Source of the DNA: Synaphobranchus kaupii
Lineage: Eukaryota; Chordata; Actinopteri; Anguilliformes; Synaphobranchidae
NCBI GenBank assembly: GCA_029718625.1
Contig: CM056377.1
Coordinates: 112,741,641 to 112,805,640 of the forward strand
DNA length: 64,000 nucleotides
Direction of reading: 5' to 3'
The notes beneath the pieces are model-generated. The model saw only the letters and a program-made list of their open reading frames with translations. It was not told the DNA's origin and did no database searches. Both the position numbers and the translations under genes were made by a program. Position 1 is the first letter of the stretch, and every line of letters starts with the position of its first letter. Below are positions 1 to 12,365 of this stretch, one piece after another.

Positions 1-1590
1 AAACTTTGAAAGTAATCTGACATGACTGACCTCCACAGCGGCGGCAGCTGTAGGTCCTGTGCTCGTTCAGTCCTGCGACCTCAAGCTTTGACTGGTTCCG
101 CTGTATCGCCACCGTGGGGGTTGTGTTAACTTTATTTTGAGAAACACTGTGATTGCCTTCTTTTCATTTTGATTAGATTAACAGAGCATGCTGTGTCAAG
201 GGAAAAATGAATTCCATTATGCACATCACCAATCAGAGGGCTGAGCCAGTGAGCAAAGTCACAGCTTGGGATTGCCGCAATAGTGTAGTGCTTTTTCAGG
301 AAGGGTTTTGCCTTCTCTGTGGTACAGCCAAGAAACGATGGCTCATATATCATCCATATTTACACACACACAGTGCACGAAGAAATGAGTTGTGATCGGA
401 ATGCCCTGAGACTGGGATATATTGAAGTGTTCTTGCCTAAAATTGCAGAGTATGAAAACGTGTTGCGTGTTCACATGTTTTTTTTCCTCTTCTATTCTCT
501 TTATTTCTACAATATATGTAGTCCAGTTACAGAAAGGTAGACCAAAAAATCCACTAGTGTAGGTCAATGGAATTTTTACATTTGCCCAGTCAATGTGCTG
601 TGTATCTGCGTATGCGTTATTCTGACTCTGCTGACACAATTTTGACATGTTCTATTTTCCCCATAAATTTTGCGCTGTAATCATTGATTCTGTTCCATGG
701 TTCAAAATGGTGCACCCAACCAAACTGCTTTGTGCAATATGATGTAATATTCCCCTATTTTTTACTGGCACAGCATGCACTGTGCTAAAAATGTCCCTCT
801 AATTATGTCTCGGAGTATACTAGTTTAATTTTAGAGTCCATGGTGTGCATCAGATGCTTTGCAAATGGGGCCCGCTTAAAATAGATACCTCCGTGTCATG
901 TCCTTTGGCTTTGCGGGGAGTGAGTCAGCTCACTCCAATAATGCGTCGCTCCCAAACAAATTTGGCTTTCAACATTCCCATAATTTGAAAATGTCTTTCA
1001 GCATGTCAACATACAGCATTTCCCTTTCTCAGTCGGTTGGCGGTCATTTCGTTAGCGTTTCAGGGTTTCCAGCAATTTCAAGTGTAAGTCCTTAACAAAC
1101 ACATGATGAGGTATGTCCCTTTTCTCTCGAGAATGCATTTTACCTCCAACATCATACAGGCCTTTTACATGTGATGTACACATCTAAATGATAGTAGCGC
1201 CAATGATATTAACATCTTAATATTAACTTCTTCTGTGCTGGCTAAGTAGCGCCAAAGTGATATTTGAACAAACTGAATTGTTAACAAGCCCTGTCATTTG
1301 CCCTGGACAAGTGTTACCCAAACTTTTTATTTTTTAAAAATTCCATTTGTGCCCAAATCCTAAATAAATATACATGTTCTAATTTTTTTTTCAGATCCTT
1401 TCATAACACTACCAGTAACATTTTAAAACCTTTTCATAATACTACCAGTAACATTTTTAGATGAACTCTGAAGTCAGAGAGTCTAGCGCTATTTTAGCCA
1501 ATTAATACCACAGCATAACATACTGATCGTTTCGCACCTGTGTTCACATCTTATCTGAAAGGTGCAATGTGTTTTCAATATACACGTGTG
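1..1590. other. mtrr intron (upstream part), no exon seen
   Basis: This AT-rich unique sequence lies upstream of the first visible mtrr exon and on the protein's order should be intron. I looked for the preceding exon (the conserved stretch just before SSLLHPGKL) and did not find it. The only local structure is a two-copy direct repeat of about 29 bp at 1397-1457 (unit beginning CCTTTTCATAA). Confidence 0.5.
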
Positions 1591-1593
1591 CGT

Positions 1594-1970
<377 letters not shown>

Positions 1971-2006
1971 GACAGACACACACAAACACACACACACACA
2001 CAGGCT
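1971..2006. repeat. Short (CAGA)(CA)n microsatellite
   Basis: ACAGACAGACACACA followed by pure CA. It mirrors, on the opposite strand, the (TG)n(TCTG)n tract on the other side of the inverted repeat, but is far shorter. Confidence 0.9.
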
Positions 2007-3150
2007 GTAGCTTTATCAAGCCTGATCGACCAGGAGGGGTCACTAGAGAGCAATGAAATGTGGATCCAGGCCTGGAACATTGCTGCTGTCAATTTTGCAT
2101 CTCCCTGCTGGGGCTGTTGGCTACATTAGGCACTGGCTTAGTCAGGATTCGATCTCACACTGTGGGGCCAGTACTGCACTAGAACAAGCAGCCCCAAATA
2201 ATGGCATTTTAAAAGAAGCGCTTAATCTTCAGAAAGTTACATTAATTCAAGGAAAAGGTGGAATTTGAAGCTACACTATTTAATATTTTCAGCCAAAAAA
2301 ATGTTAAAAAAAGTGTTATAAATCGAATAACTCTGATAATAGCTTCTACTCAATCTAAATCAAATGCGTTGAATAGCTGCAGAACATTTTCCAAAAGCTT
2401 TACCCCCTTTGTTTATAGTTTTAGTTTATGGTTCAATTTTCCAAGTAAATCTTTTGTGAATATGACAACCACTCTTTCCTTTTTTTCATTTCTGTTTTTC
2501 ATGCTTGGAGCTCCCAATTTTACAGCTGACTTTCTTTTGCTTGTTTTGTCCTGCACAGTGGTGACTTGGGTTAGCAACACGGTAAGCTTGGTTGTTATGA
2601 AAATAAACAGCCACTGGAAACATGTTTACTGGTCTAAAACCTCATTTATGTGTTTGGCCACAGGTGAAATGTGACTGGAATAATATAAGAATATAATATT
2701 ACTGTGCCACAATGTTGAAAAGGCTAAATTGTGCATATTGCCTCTTTTATGCCTTGCATCGCAACAAAGGTTTATTTATTTTTTGTTTTTTTTATAGAGC
2801 ATTTGCCGAAATTGCAGCCAAGATCTTACTCAGCAGCAAGGTAACGCGTCTTTGACCACTTGTACGTGCATTGCTTGTAATGTATTGTTTTAAAAGGTTC
2901 TGCAGTTTTCTCATTGCTACTATCAATTTCATATTCGGATGAAATAATAAGAAATTGGCTCTGGTTTGGATCACTTGAAAAGTAAAAAAAAAAAAAAACT
3001 ATTCCTCTGGATGTGGGATTGTACCGAAGAGAATCTGTAAAGAAATGTTTCACATTTCCTTGGTATTTGAAAAACGTCCTAGATCTAGTGATTCCTTTGC
3101 CAGAGTGTAGTAGTGAGAAACGTCAGTAGAGCAGGGTGGGCACAGGCCCT
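2007..3150. other. mtrr intron, unique AT-rich sequence
   Basis: No recognisable exon or repeat family. Two exon-like stretches bounded by AG and GT (about 2566-2581 and 2798-2840) do not match any mtrr segment and were not called. An A-run of about 15 lies at 2984-2998. Confidence 0.5.
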
Positions 3151-3179
3151 GTGGTAGGGAAGAGGGGGATTAATCAGAA

Positions 3180-3663
3180 AGAGCAGGCCAGGGCAGGCGG
3201 TGGGAGCAGGCGAGCCGGAGGGAGCAGCCAGGCTGAGGTGAGGAGGCAGGCTGAGGTGAGGAGGAGAGCCGGAGGGAGCAGGAGAGCCGGAGGGAGCAGC
3301 CAGGCTGAGGTGAGGAGGAGACCCGTGGGAGCAGCCAGGCTGAGGTGAGGAGGAGAGCCGGAGGGAGCAGGAGAGCCGGTGGGAGCAGGCGAGCCGGAGG
3401 GAGCAGCCAGGCTGAGGTGAGGAGGAGAGCCGGAGGGAGCAAGCAGGCTGAGGTGAGGAGGAGAGCCGGAGGGAGCAGGTAGGCTGAGGTGAGGAGGAGA
3501 GCCGGAGGGAGCAGGCAGGCTGAGGTGAGGAGGAGAGCCGGAGGGAGCAGGCAGGCTGAGGTGAGGAGGAGAGCCGGAGGGAGCAGGCAGGCTGAGGCGA
3601 GGAGGCGAGACGGAGGGAGCAGGCAGGCTGAGGCGAGGAGGCGAGCCGGAGGGAGCAGGCGAC
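3180..3663. repeat. GC-rich 36-bp minisatellite next to an mtrr exon
   Basis: About 13 imperfect tandem units built on GCAGGCTGAGG, TGAGGAGGAGAG and CCGGAGGGA. The unit is a multiple of three without in-frame stops, so long open frames exist on both strands. These include a minus-strand frame of 276 codons (3085-3915) reading Ser/Pro/Leu/Arg-rich 12-residue repeats. I treat these as by-products: there is no start context or homology, and the frame runs through the mtrr exon. The 5' part has shortened or shuffled units, while the 3' part (about 3420-3660) is more regular. The strand asymmetry (purine-rich +) could favour G-quadruplex or R-loop formation. Confidence 0.95.
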
Positions 3664-3705
3664 TGCTCTGAGCTCATCCCTGCTCTTCTTTCTCCTCCGG
3701 CGTAG

Positions 3706-3883
3706 CTCCTCCCTCCTGCACCCCGGGAAGCTGCACTTTGTGTTCAACGTGGTGGAGTTCCCGCCAAGCCCCGAGCGTCCCGTGGGGAGGAGAGGCGTGT
3801 GCACGGGCTGGCTGTCGGACCTGGTCCGCCCCATCCTCCTCACGCCCCCGGGGGCGGCAGCTGGCTCCCTCGCCCCTCCGAAG
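3706..3883 (+). CDS. mtrr: mtrr coding exon (FAD-domain part), first exon visible
   Basis: The acceptor is a pyrimidine-rich tract ending in AG at 3704-3705. The first base completes a split codon, followed by [18 protein letters not shown] and then [10 protein letters not shown], a well-conserved stretch of the MTRR FAD domain. The exon ends after Lys at 3883 with donor GTGAAT (phase 0). It is GC-rich and sits only about 40 bp after a 36-bp minisatellite, so the branch point and polypyrimidine tract are squeezed against the repeat. The loop between the two conserved blocks ([11 protein letters not shown]) is Pro/Arg-rich and variable. Confidence 0.95.
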
Positions 3884-6800
3884 GTGAATGAGACCCGGAA
3901 CCAACCCCCACACACACCAGGTGGCGAGAGCAGTGATGTTCCACGATCACGGGCGCTAAAGGCGTGTTAGAATGACATAGGAAACACACACCCGCTCCGG
4001 TCTGCATTGACCAGTTCTGTGACCCCCAGGTCTTCATGAGTCTGCGCTCGAACGTCTCCTTCCGCCTGCCCTCTGACCCCGCTGTGCCCTTAATCATGGT
4101 GGGACCAGGCACTGGGGTGGCACCCTTCATCGGCTTCCTCCAGCACAGGTACACGCACACGCACACAAGGTTTACACCCTTTCCACACGGCCACTCTGCT
4201 CTGCAAGTTCATCTGCACACCAGACGCAGTGTGCTGATTAGGACGGGAAGAGCTTAGTGAGCGATAATTGCAGCAGTGCGTTACTTGGGTTTGTTGTCGA
4301 AATTGACTGAAGCTGTGGCTGTTCTGCCTGTGACAGACTCCCCGAGGCCTGATTCACTCGCTCACCTTGATGTGCGATAGCGCCGTAGAGGTGCTTTAAA
4401 GCTGAGAGAAATCTTACCTTCGCAAGTTCGCAGGAAGCGCTGCTTGCTAATTGCAGATGCTACCAGTGTAAAACTGCTAATTTAACTGCAACGGCGACAA
4501 CGTCACTTTAACAGCGTAGCGACAGACTGATGTCTCGTGTTCTTTGGGACTTTTCTCAGTAGTTTGTTACAGGACTTTGCCTGTGATGTTAACCACGTGT
4601 CATGGCAGAAAACAGTAATCCAGCCACGGTTTTCTTGGACTGAAAGCCTTTTGAATAACTGGCCTTCATTAATACTGTCACTCAGGACTGGAGAGCTAAA
4701 TTTCCATAATCGATTGAAAGATTCCATTGAAGTTAACCGTAGACCTAATCAAACATCACTTGCTCCAAGATATTAATATGGCAGCCAAAACCATGATCAT
4801 GCTGAGAGTAACACATATTTCACAATGTGGAGGAAATGATTTAAGCTCTTTCAAAGCGGTCTTTTACGACTTGACTGTGACAAACTATTAGGGGTCAGGT
4901 GGGCAGATGGGGAGGTATCGATTTCCGCACAATGTAAAAAAAAAAAAAAACCCAAGAAACTGTCAATAAGTCATAAATATAAATCGGGCTATAAATGGTT
5001 GTGAGGTGTTAATGTGATATTGACCTGGACCTCCCACATAATCGGACTGTAAACCTGGCAGTTTGTCAAAAGCCAAATAAAATCAGCATCAGAAACTTTC
5101 TTCAGCCGCGCTATATTATTTTGATGAAATACGATTGTTGCAAAAATGGGGAGAAATATTGTTCACCTCTGAAACCTTACCGCGCCCATGAATTTCCTAT
5201 TGACATTTTCCAAAAAAGAAATGGGCATCCTGTGCCAATGTGGTTTTGTGTGTGGTGTGAACCGGAATTGCACTATTCATTGCTACTCTAACCCGTACAT
5301 GGAGCAAGAAGCTCCATCTTATAAAATGATCTTTCAATCCCAATAGTCAGTGGGTGACTATTTCTGCGATGGTTCCCGGTCAGCATTTTCTGGCTGTGCT
5401 TTGCCGTCTCGGGGCGACACCGGACCGATGTTGCCGTAGTGATGTGCTGGGGTTGAATGGAGCTGATGAATGTCGCAGGTGAATATGGATGGCCCTCTTT
5501 GGAGAGGGGCTGCGCACAGGAGGAGCGCCTTCGCTGATGAATGGGCGTGGAGCCGTCTGGCGCTGCCGCGCGCTGCGTTGCCAAGGTCACAGCAGCAGTC
5601 CGCCGTAGCGCTGTCTACATTACTCCCCTGTGTCGCTTGTCTGACTCTGAAACAAGCCAGAGTTTATGCATTTTGTTGCATTTTTTATTTTTATTTTTTT
5701 ACAATTTTGTATATGTTCCTGATATATAGATAAATGACATAATGACAGGCTTTCCTCTGTCAGCTCTAAATCATTGACAGGGTTCTGTTCTCCTCTCCTT
5801 CTCCTCTCCTTCTCCTTCTCCTTCTCCTTCTCCTCTCTCTGTGTTGCTGTGCCAGAGCAGGGCACACACATGCCACTGCTATTCTGCCAAGGCTGATGCC
5901 TATCTTTTTTTCTCTCCTTAATACACACAATGGATAAAGAAATAGATCTTTATAGTCCTGGCAAAAAGACAAGTTTCTCTAATTTCCATGTAGTATGTGG
6001 GGGGTTTAGGTTTGGGGGATATTTATAACGTCCCACTTGGCTGAAAACCGCCACGTTTGGCATTTATTGTGTACATTTGCGGTGCCTTCAAGCACTTTCG
6101 GTATACAGGTCTCCTTAGCAGCACGAACAACAGCAGAACAAGCTAAGGGAGCCGACCGGCTCTCTCAAGACCCCTGCAAGGTTTTTTACTGTGCGGGCGA
6201 ATTGTAAAGACACGTCGCTCGGAGGCCCAGCTTGGGATTCGGAACAGCACGGCTACCTCCGATGCCTCACGTTGATAAAAGATAACAATGAGCACTTTGT
6301 CAGCAGGGCACCGTACTGGACGCTACGGCGAAGGTTTTCCTTTTAGCAACGAGCCGCATGTCCCACTTCAATCCTCCCCAGCTGCCAATCGATGGCAATC
6401 TCTTGTGTTTTTGAAAGTGCCGTCCAGCGGCATCACGTGCACCTCAGTGACCGGGGGAACTGGAGAGAGAACCGTCAAAGGTCAAACGCAGCTCGACCGG
6501 CTCGTGGTGAATTTCGTAAGACCACCGTCTAAGATCATTGGAATCTTAACGGCTGTAGCTTAGCCGCAGAAAACCATAGGCGGTCTCTGATCAGGAGCGT
6601 GTGGCAATCAAAAAATAGCAAATAATGTGCAGGTCTCTCCCCATTCACTGATGTCTCAAAAGCCTTGAAGTCCACAGTAACTGTCTGAAAATGGATAAAT
6701 CCAGAACCAAGTCTTCTCTTTTAGGTTTTCAGGCTTCCGTTAGATAAATTGTGCCTTCTGATGTAGAAAACCTCACTGAATGAGGAAATTCATTAGACAA

Positions 6801-9800
6801 TACTTTTAAGTGAAGATGGCTGAATATTCAAATAACATTAAAATAACATGGGGTGCTAGAAACATCTTTGAGTATGCTTTTTTTAAATAGGTTTTAGAAG
6901 CCCCAGATAAACGCGAACTTCTTCAGAATTGGCTACTTCATTGTCCTTTAATAGTATGAAATCATCTTGACTTTAACACGGCCATATAAACCTGCTTGTT
7001 TTCTTCCTTCTTTTAACAGCATCCAAGATAGTTGGCAGGTAGTCCCATTTGTATCTCAGCCTAATGTGGGTTACCCACGGAGTGATGTAGATGCACACGT
7101 CATAAGTGTTTCATGCCCTGAGGAATTCTTTGAATAGGTTACAGCCCATTCCCAGTTCTCAATCCTGTTGCCATGGGTGCCATTGAATCTGCCTGTCAAA
7201 AAGCAGAATGGCCACATTCACTATGACTGTTTTTCATCTTGTAAGCCTGGAGCAGCGGGCTAAGTTTCTGCACACACCGTTGCACTTTGTAATTTCCACT
7301 CTAATTCAACTATCAAATAATTGTGTTGGCCGAGCACTCTGCTCCACTGGATTTGAACCAGAAACGTTCATGATACATGGGGTGACCCTCTCCACTGTCT
7401 TTCTGTCTGCTGACACACCAGATGGATTTAGGTGTCGTTCATCCTGGCACCGAGGACAAAAGGCACTCGTTTGCGCCTATATTCACGTGATGTTTCTCGG
7501 GCTATTTTTCCTGGGCTTGCATTCCAGCAGTTGGCAGCAGCCTCAATTTGTATTCATGAGTCAATTTGATCTGCCTTGTGTTACAAAATGGAATCCAGGT
7601 TTTCATATTGGTATTGATCCCTTTGGGGCAACATAAAACCCACTAAACTCAGTTTATTGGAGGCCATTTCCAGATTGGATGCTCAGCTCCCAGATGCTAA
7701 TAGCGCTGTTTGGGTAGCTCATGTTTCCAACTGTAATATCAGTGCCAGGCTATCTAGATTGCGCCTAGTTTACGTAACGCAAGGAACTCTAGTGCGTTGA
7801 GGATAAGGTTTATCTCTCGTTTAATTCACTCTGCGCTGAATGAGGAGAACCTCAGCTTGTGTGGATGTGTTCAGGGCAGTTGCGATAGAAGCCGATTCTT
7901 ATGCACTGACTCATGGCACGGGGAAGGGAGATGGTCAGGCGATTTAGGCGATCGTAACAGTGGCGCACGGTCTTCAGGAGCTTTTGTGAACTAATGAACC
8001 ATTGCTGTGAATACATCACTGTTATGATCCTGATCGTAAATCGCTCTGGATAAGAGAATCTGCCAACACCAATTTGTAAATTGTTGCCAGCGTGATTAGA
8101 CTGTGAAACCCTCAAAAGTGCTTAAATATAAAAGGCTTAAGGATCCTTCTAAACGGCTTCTAAAAAGGATCCTTCCCTAAATGAGGTAAGAATTGAGCCA
8201 TGGTTCATGGGAGACACTTGGAGATTATTTAATAAAAAGCCCTTATATCCCTTTCTGGATTTACTTTGTTGTCATGTTTATTGTTGCAATTCATGCCTTT
8301 GTTTAAGCAGCCTGCTGCTATGAAGGTTTCTCACCCCATGGCTAAGACTTGTAACCATTAAAGTGATGACATATAGTTTACTTTTGGTTAAAGCTCAGTA
8401 CACCTACTCTTAATCTTAAAAGAGCTAAGTGGCTTATCGTTGATGGTCCTGCCTCCTGATCTAAAGAAACAGGCCTTCTTCAAATACTTTGGGATACACT
8501 AAAAAGTTTTCCAGTTACCTACAACGTTTTCAAACGAGTAGGCTGTGAACTTGGCAGTTGGCTCGTGATCTGTTGAGAAATGCTTTTTCTCTAACAAACT
8601 GTTCAATCTATGGGTCAGGCCAAATTGTTGTCATGCATACATTTAGATGCTTTTGTTTGCATGTTGAATCTTAGCACTCAAACGAAGGAGTCTCCTGTCA
8701 GATTTGGTGCAAAATCCGCATTCTCCCTCTGCAAAGTTTCGAGGCACCAGGGGGTAGAGCCTGTAGGCCCGCCACATACATTTTGGCTTAACGCCAAGAA
8801 ACGTGGCCCACTACTCATAATGAAAAAGCACCTTAAAACCGCTGTCACATGTGGACCATGCTGTGCTATGCACACAATATTCCCTCAGTCCACACCTCCT
8901 CTGTTAAACACTGCTTGAAAGAACTTCTCTTCAATATCCAACTGGAGAAAAGAGCATTGCAATAATATTCAAATAAACACGTGCTGTACCATTACAAAAG
9001 GTAATTGCAGGCTAATTTTTAAGTTGCGTGTGTACATTGAGTTGGGAATGAAAGGTCAAATAAATTCCCAGCACAGAGTTTGATCTTTCTCTTGTGTTGT
9101 CAGGATTTTATTACTTCTTCCTATTACTTTTGTTTGCTGCTACTATTGAAGTGCTAAAAGTGATGCTGTTTACTTCAGTTAGGAGGTGTTGGCCTTTACT
9201 GTGCCATGTCGTGCGTTAGCCTTCTGGCCGTTCCCAACAATAGTCTTAACTGCTCCCTTTGGTTGTATGAGGCATATTGGTCATTAACGCTTAAGTGAGT
9301 TATTACCCATCAAAGCTAAACGGGCAGCCGGGCAGGCCAAACCGCATTGTGATATCGTTCAATCAGAGCGTCGTTTCTGACCCGGCGATCCACGGTGCAT
9401 CGCGGCAGCTTCTCTTTATGGGATAAAAGTGCGTTGAGATGGGTCACCGAAGGGCGCGGACGACTTCAGAGAACAGACTGCCGGTGGCTGAAAGCGCCGG
9501 GGCTGTTATTTCTGCCGTTACGTCCGCAGCGCCGCTCTTCAGGATGTTAATTGCAGCGATGCCAAACGGTCTGTGCGGTGCTTGGAACGGGAAACGCGTG
9601 CACGCAGGCGGGCCCGTATGGCCTTTGTGTACTCCAGCTGCTGTCATCCAGGGTTCTTATGTATCACAGTTGCTCCTTTTGCCGTGACTGCTATTGCTCA
9701 TACTTTCATGCTTTTTTTTCCCCAGGCTTGTGTTTCAGCTTAATGGGGGGGGAAAAAATTATAATTCTGTCCAGAACAATAAAAATAAAAAAAACGACCC

Positions 9801-12272
9801 CATTTAAACTGGTAATACTTTTTTCATATTTCAGAAGGACACACTAATGGTTCAGTGTAGCTGGAATAAATAATAAAAAACAAAAAATAAAAAAAAGTTT
9901 TGACTATCAAAGAACAGTTTTTCACAGAATACAGTATTCAGTTCAATTGTATTTGTATAGAGCTTTTTTTTACAGATAACTGTCACAATGATGCTTTACA
10001 GAGAAACAAAAACCAGGCCTGAACCCCCAAAAAGCAAGCGAGGTAAAAACTCCCCAGTGGGTAGAAATTTTGAGAGAAACCAGCAACAGAGGGGAAGCCC
10101 ATCCTCCGCTGGCCAGCCCGGCATAAATTACTGGTGGAATGGATGGCAACAGGAATGTAATAAGGGTTCTATCACAGCAAATAATCAAATGGGTTGAGCC
10201 GGTTACAGTCTGAGGTATTAAACCCACCTCCCCCCCGCAGACATCTTTAAATATGGGATTGACTAAAGAGGTACGTTTTGAGCCTACACTTAAGGACAGA
10301 TAGTGTGTCTGAAGCCTGAGCATGCATATGGAGATTGTTCCATAAGACAGGATCTCACCATTGTAATTCATTGTGGTACTCCAAATACTCAGAGGACTTA
10401 TTGTTTACCCTAACAAACTGTGATATGTCCGTGAGATAGAATTTGAACCACATAACAGCTTGCCCAATGAGACCAACTGCGGTCAAGTAGGACAAGAATG
10501 GAAATGCAGCCACAATCCAGGGAAACAAATCGTTCGTTACTAAGGCAAGAGCTGTCTCAGTGCTGTGGCGCTTCCTGAAACCTTTCGTACACATTGTTAG
10601 CCTGTAAAAATGAAGAAATCTGTTGAGGTACACATTTCTCAGTAATCTTTAATAAAAATGGGAGGTTTAAAATGGCTCTATAATTAGCCAGGCCATTAGG
10701 ATCCAAACTTGGTTTAGTGAGTAGTGGCTTGATTTCTGCCATCTTAAAGGATGTAGGAACATATCCTGATAACAATGAATAATTATATATGTGAAGAATT
10801 GGTTTGCCAAGAACAGCAAATAGCGACTTCACCTACTCCATAGCTTCGTAGGTATGTGTTCTAGATGACAGGTGGATGATTTGGAAGAAGTAACTGACTT
10901 GACTTTGCTCTGAGGTATGGGAGTAAGAGAATTCTAGTTGTTGTGTGTGTATAGGAGGCAGTTCTATATTATCAATGTCACTAACTGCTGTGGAGGTAAA
11001 TATCTTTTCTCTAATTCCTATTATTTTACCACTGAAGAAAATCAAGAAATCATTACTGCTGCAAGAAGCTGGAATTTGAGGATTAGTTGCTGTATGATTA
11101 TTAGTTAGTTCAGCAACTGTTTTGAAATGAAACCGGGGATTATTCTCATTTTCTTGTATAAGCTTTGTAAAGTAAGAGGACCTAGTGTTTGAGAGAGCAT
11201 GCTTTTAAGCACCCGGACTCTCTTTGCATGCCAAGTGGAATACCTGCAGTTCAGCGGAGGGGCGTTTGCGTGAGACTTTTGTTCAAGAGCCCACGCGTTG
11301 TCCGTAAATCAGGGGGCAAGCCTCTTCTCAGCTTTTTTACTTTTTAATGGAGCGACTACATCAAGGGTTTTTATGTAAAGAGCAGTAGCTAATCCCCTCT
11401 GCCAGATCATCGGTTGACAAGCACCAGGAATTAATTTGACGACAGTCATTGGTTTAAAAACTCGCACTACGGAATTGCCAATTATCAGAGTTTTCTCTGG
11501 TTTCCGATTCCTCGACTGGTGCGTCGTCGAGCGGGGCAAACGGTTTAGAGTGTTTGAGAGGAGACGGTCGAGGGGGTACCGTTGGCTTCTTTTCTCTATG
11601 CTTCTCTCTTACTGTGACAAACTGGTCCTGCTGCGCGGACGCCGCTGTGGCTGATAAACTATGGGAGAGAGAACTAAGACTAACATCCAGTAATGAGAGA
11701 GAAAACATATTACGCTCAGAGCACTGGACAGGAAGAGAGAGCATGATTAAGTCACTTACGGAGATAAGTTAAGCACCATTATAAACGGGGTGGATATTGC
11801 CTGTAGACTTCTTTCTAGATCTGGACAAGACCGAGTTCGACGATATACAGGGAATCTGCAGTATAGTAGTAATCGAAGAAAATTATTGTATATTTTTAAA
11901 TATATTGTAATCATTTAGGGGAAAAAGCATTATTGTTCCCAAAAACTTTTGAGCAAACACAGCACAAAAGCACGCCTCCAACTCCAGAGCAAACTGAAAG
12001 TGGGAGACTGGTTAAGTAGACTACAGACTAACTAGAATGCTTACGGCATCACCTAACTGGAGTAAAGTTAAAGATCAGAGGACACTTGTCCTGTCTGTGG
12101 AGAGCTGTCATTAGGCAGCAGGTGTGGTGAATAGATAGCACCTAAAGTGCAGCCTATGTGACACATTGGTTTTGAGGAATTCTGGGAGCCAAGCCAAACC
12201 CATTTGCCACAGGAGAAATCAATGGCAGAGAACTGTGTCCCACTGCACACCCACACACACACACACTCTCTC

Positions 12273-12365
<93 letters not shown>

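Noticed and set aside
2135..2160. GGATTCGATCTC resembling a tRNA B box
   Set aside because: No matching A box or cloverleaf at the right distance. Treated as chance or an old SINE trace.
2258..2674. 138-codon plus-strand open frame with hydrophobic stretches
   Set aside because: AT-rich intron sequence. Hydrophobicity follows from T-rich codons, and no homology or splice context was found.
2798..2840. Exon-like segment bounded by TTTTTATAG and GTAACG
   Set aside because: The translation does not match any part of MTRR that should precede the first visible exon. Too short to support alone.
3085..3915. 276-codon minus-strand open frame rich in Ser, Pro, Leu and Arg
   Set aside because: It is produced by the 36-bp minisatellite (a unit divisible by three) and runs antisense through an mtrr exon. 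No homology or start context.
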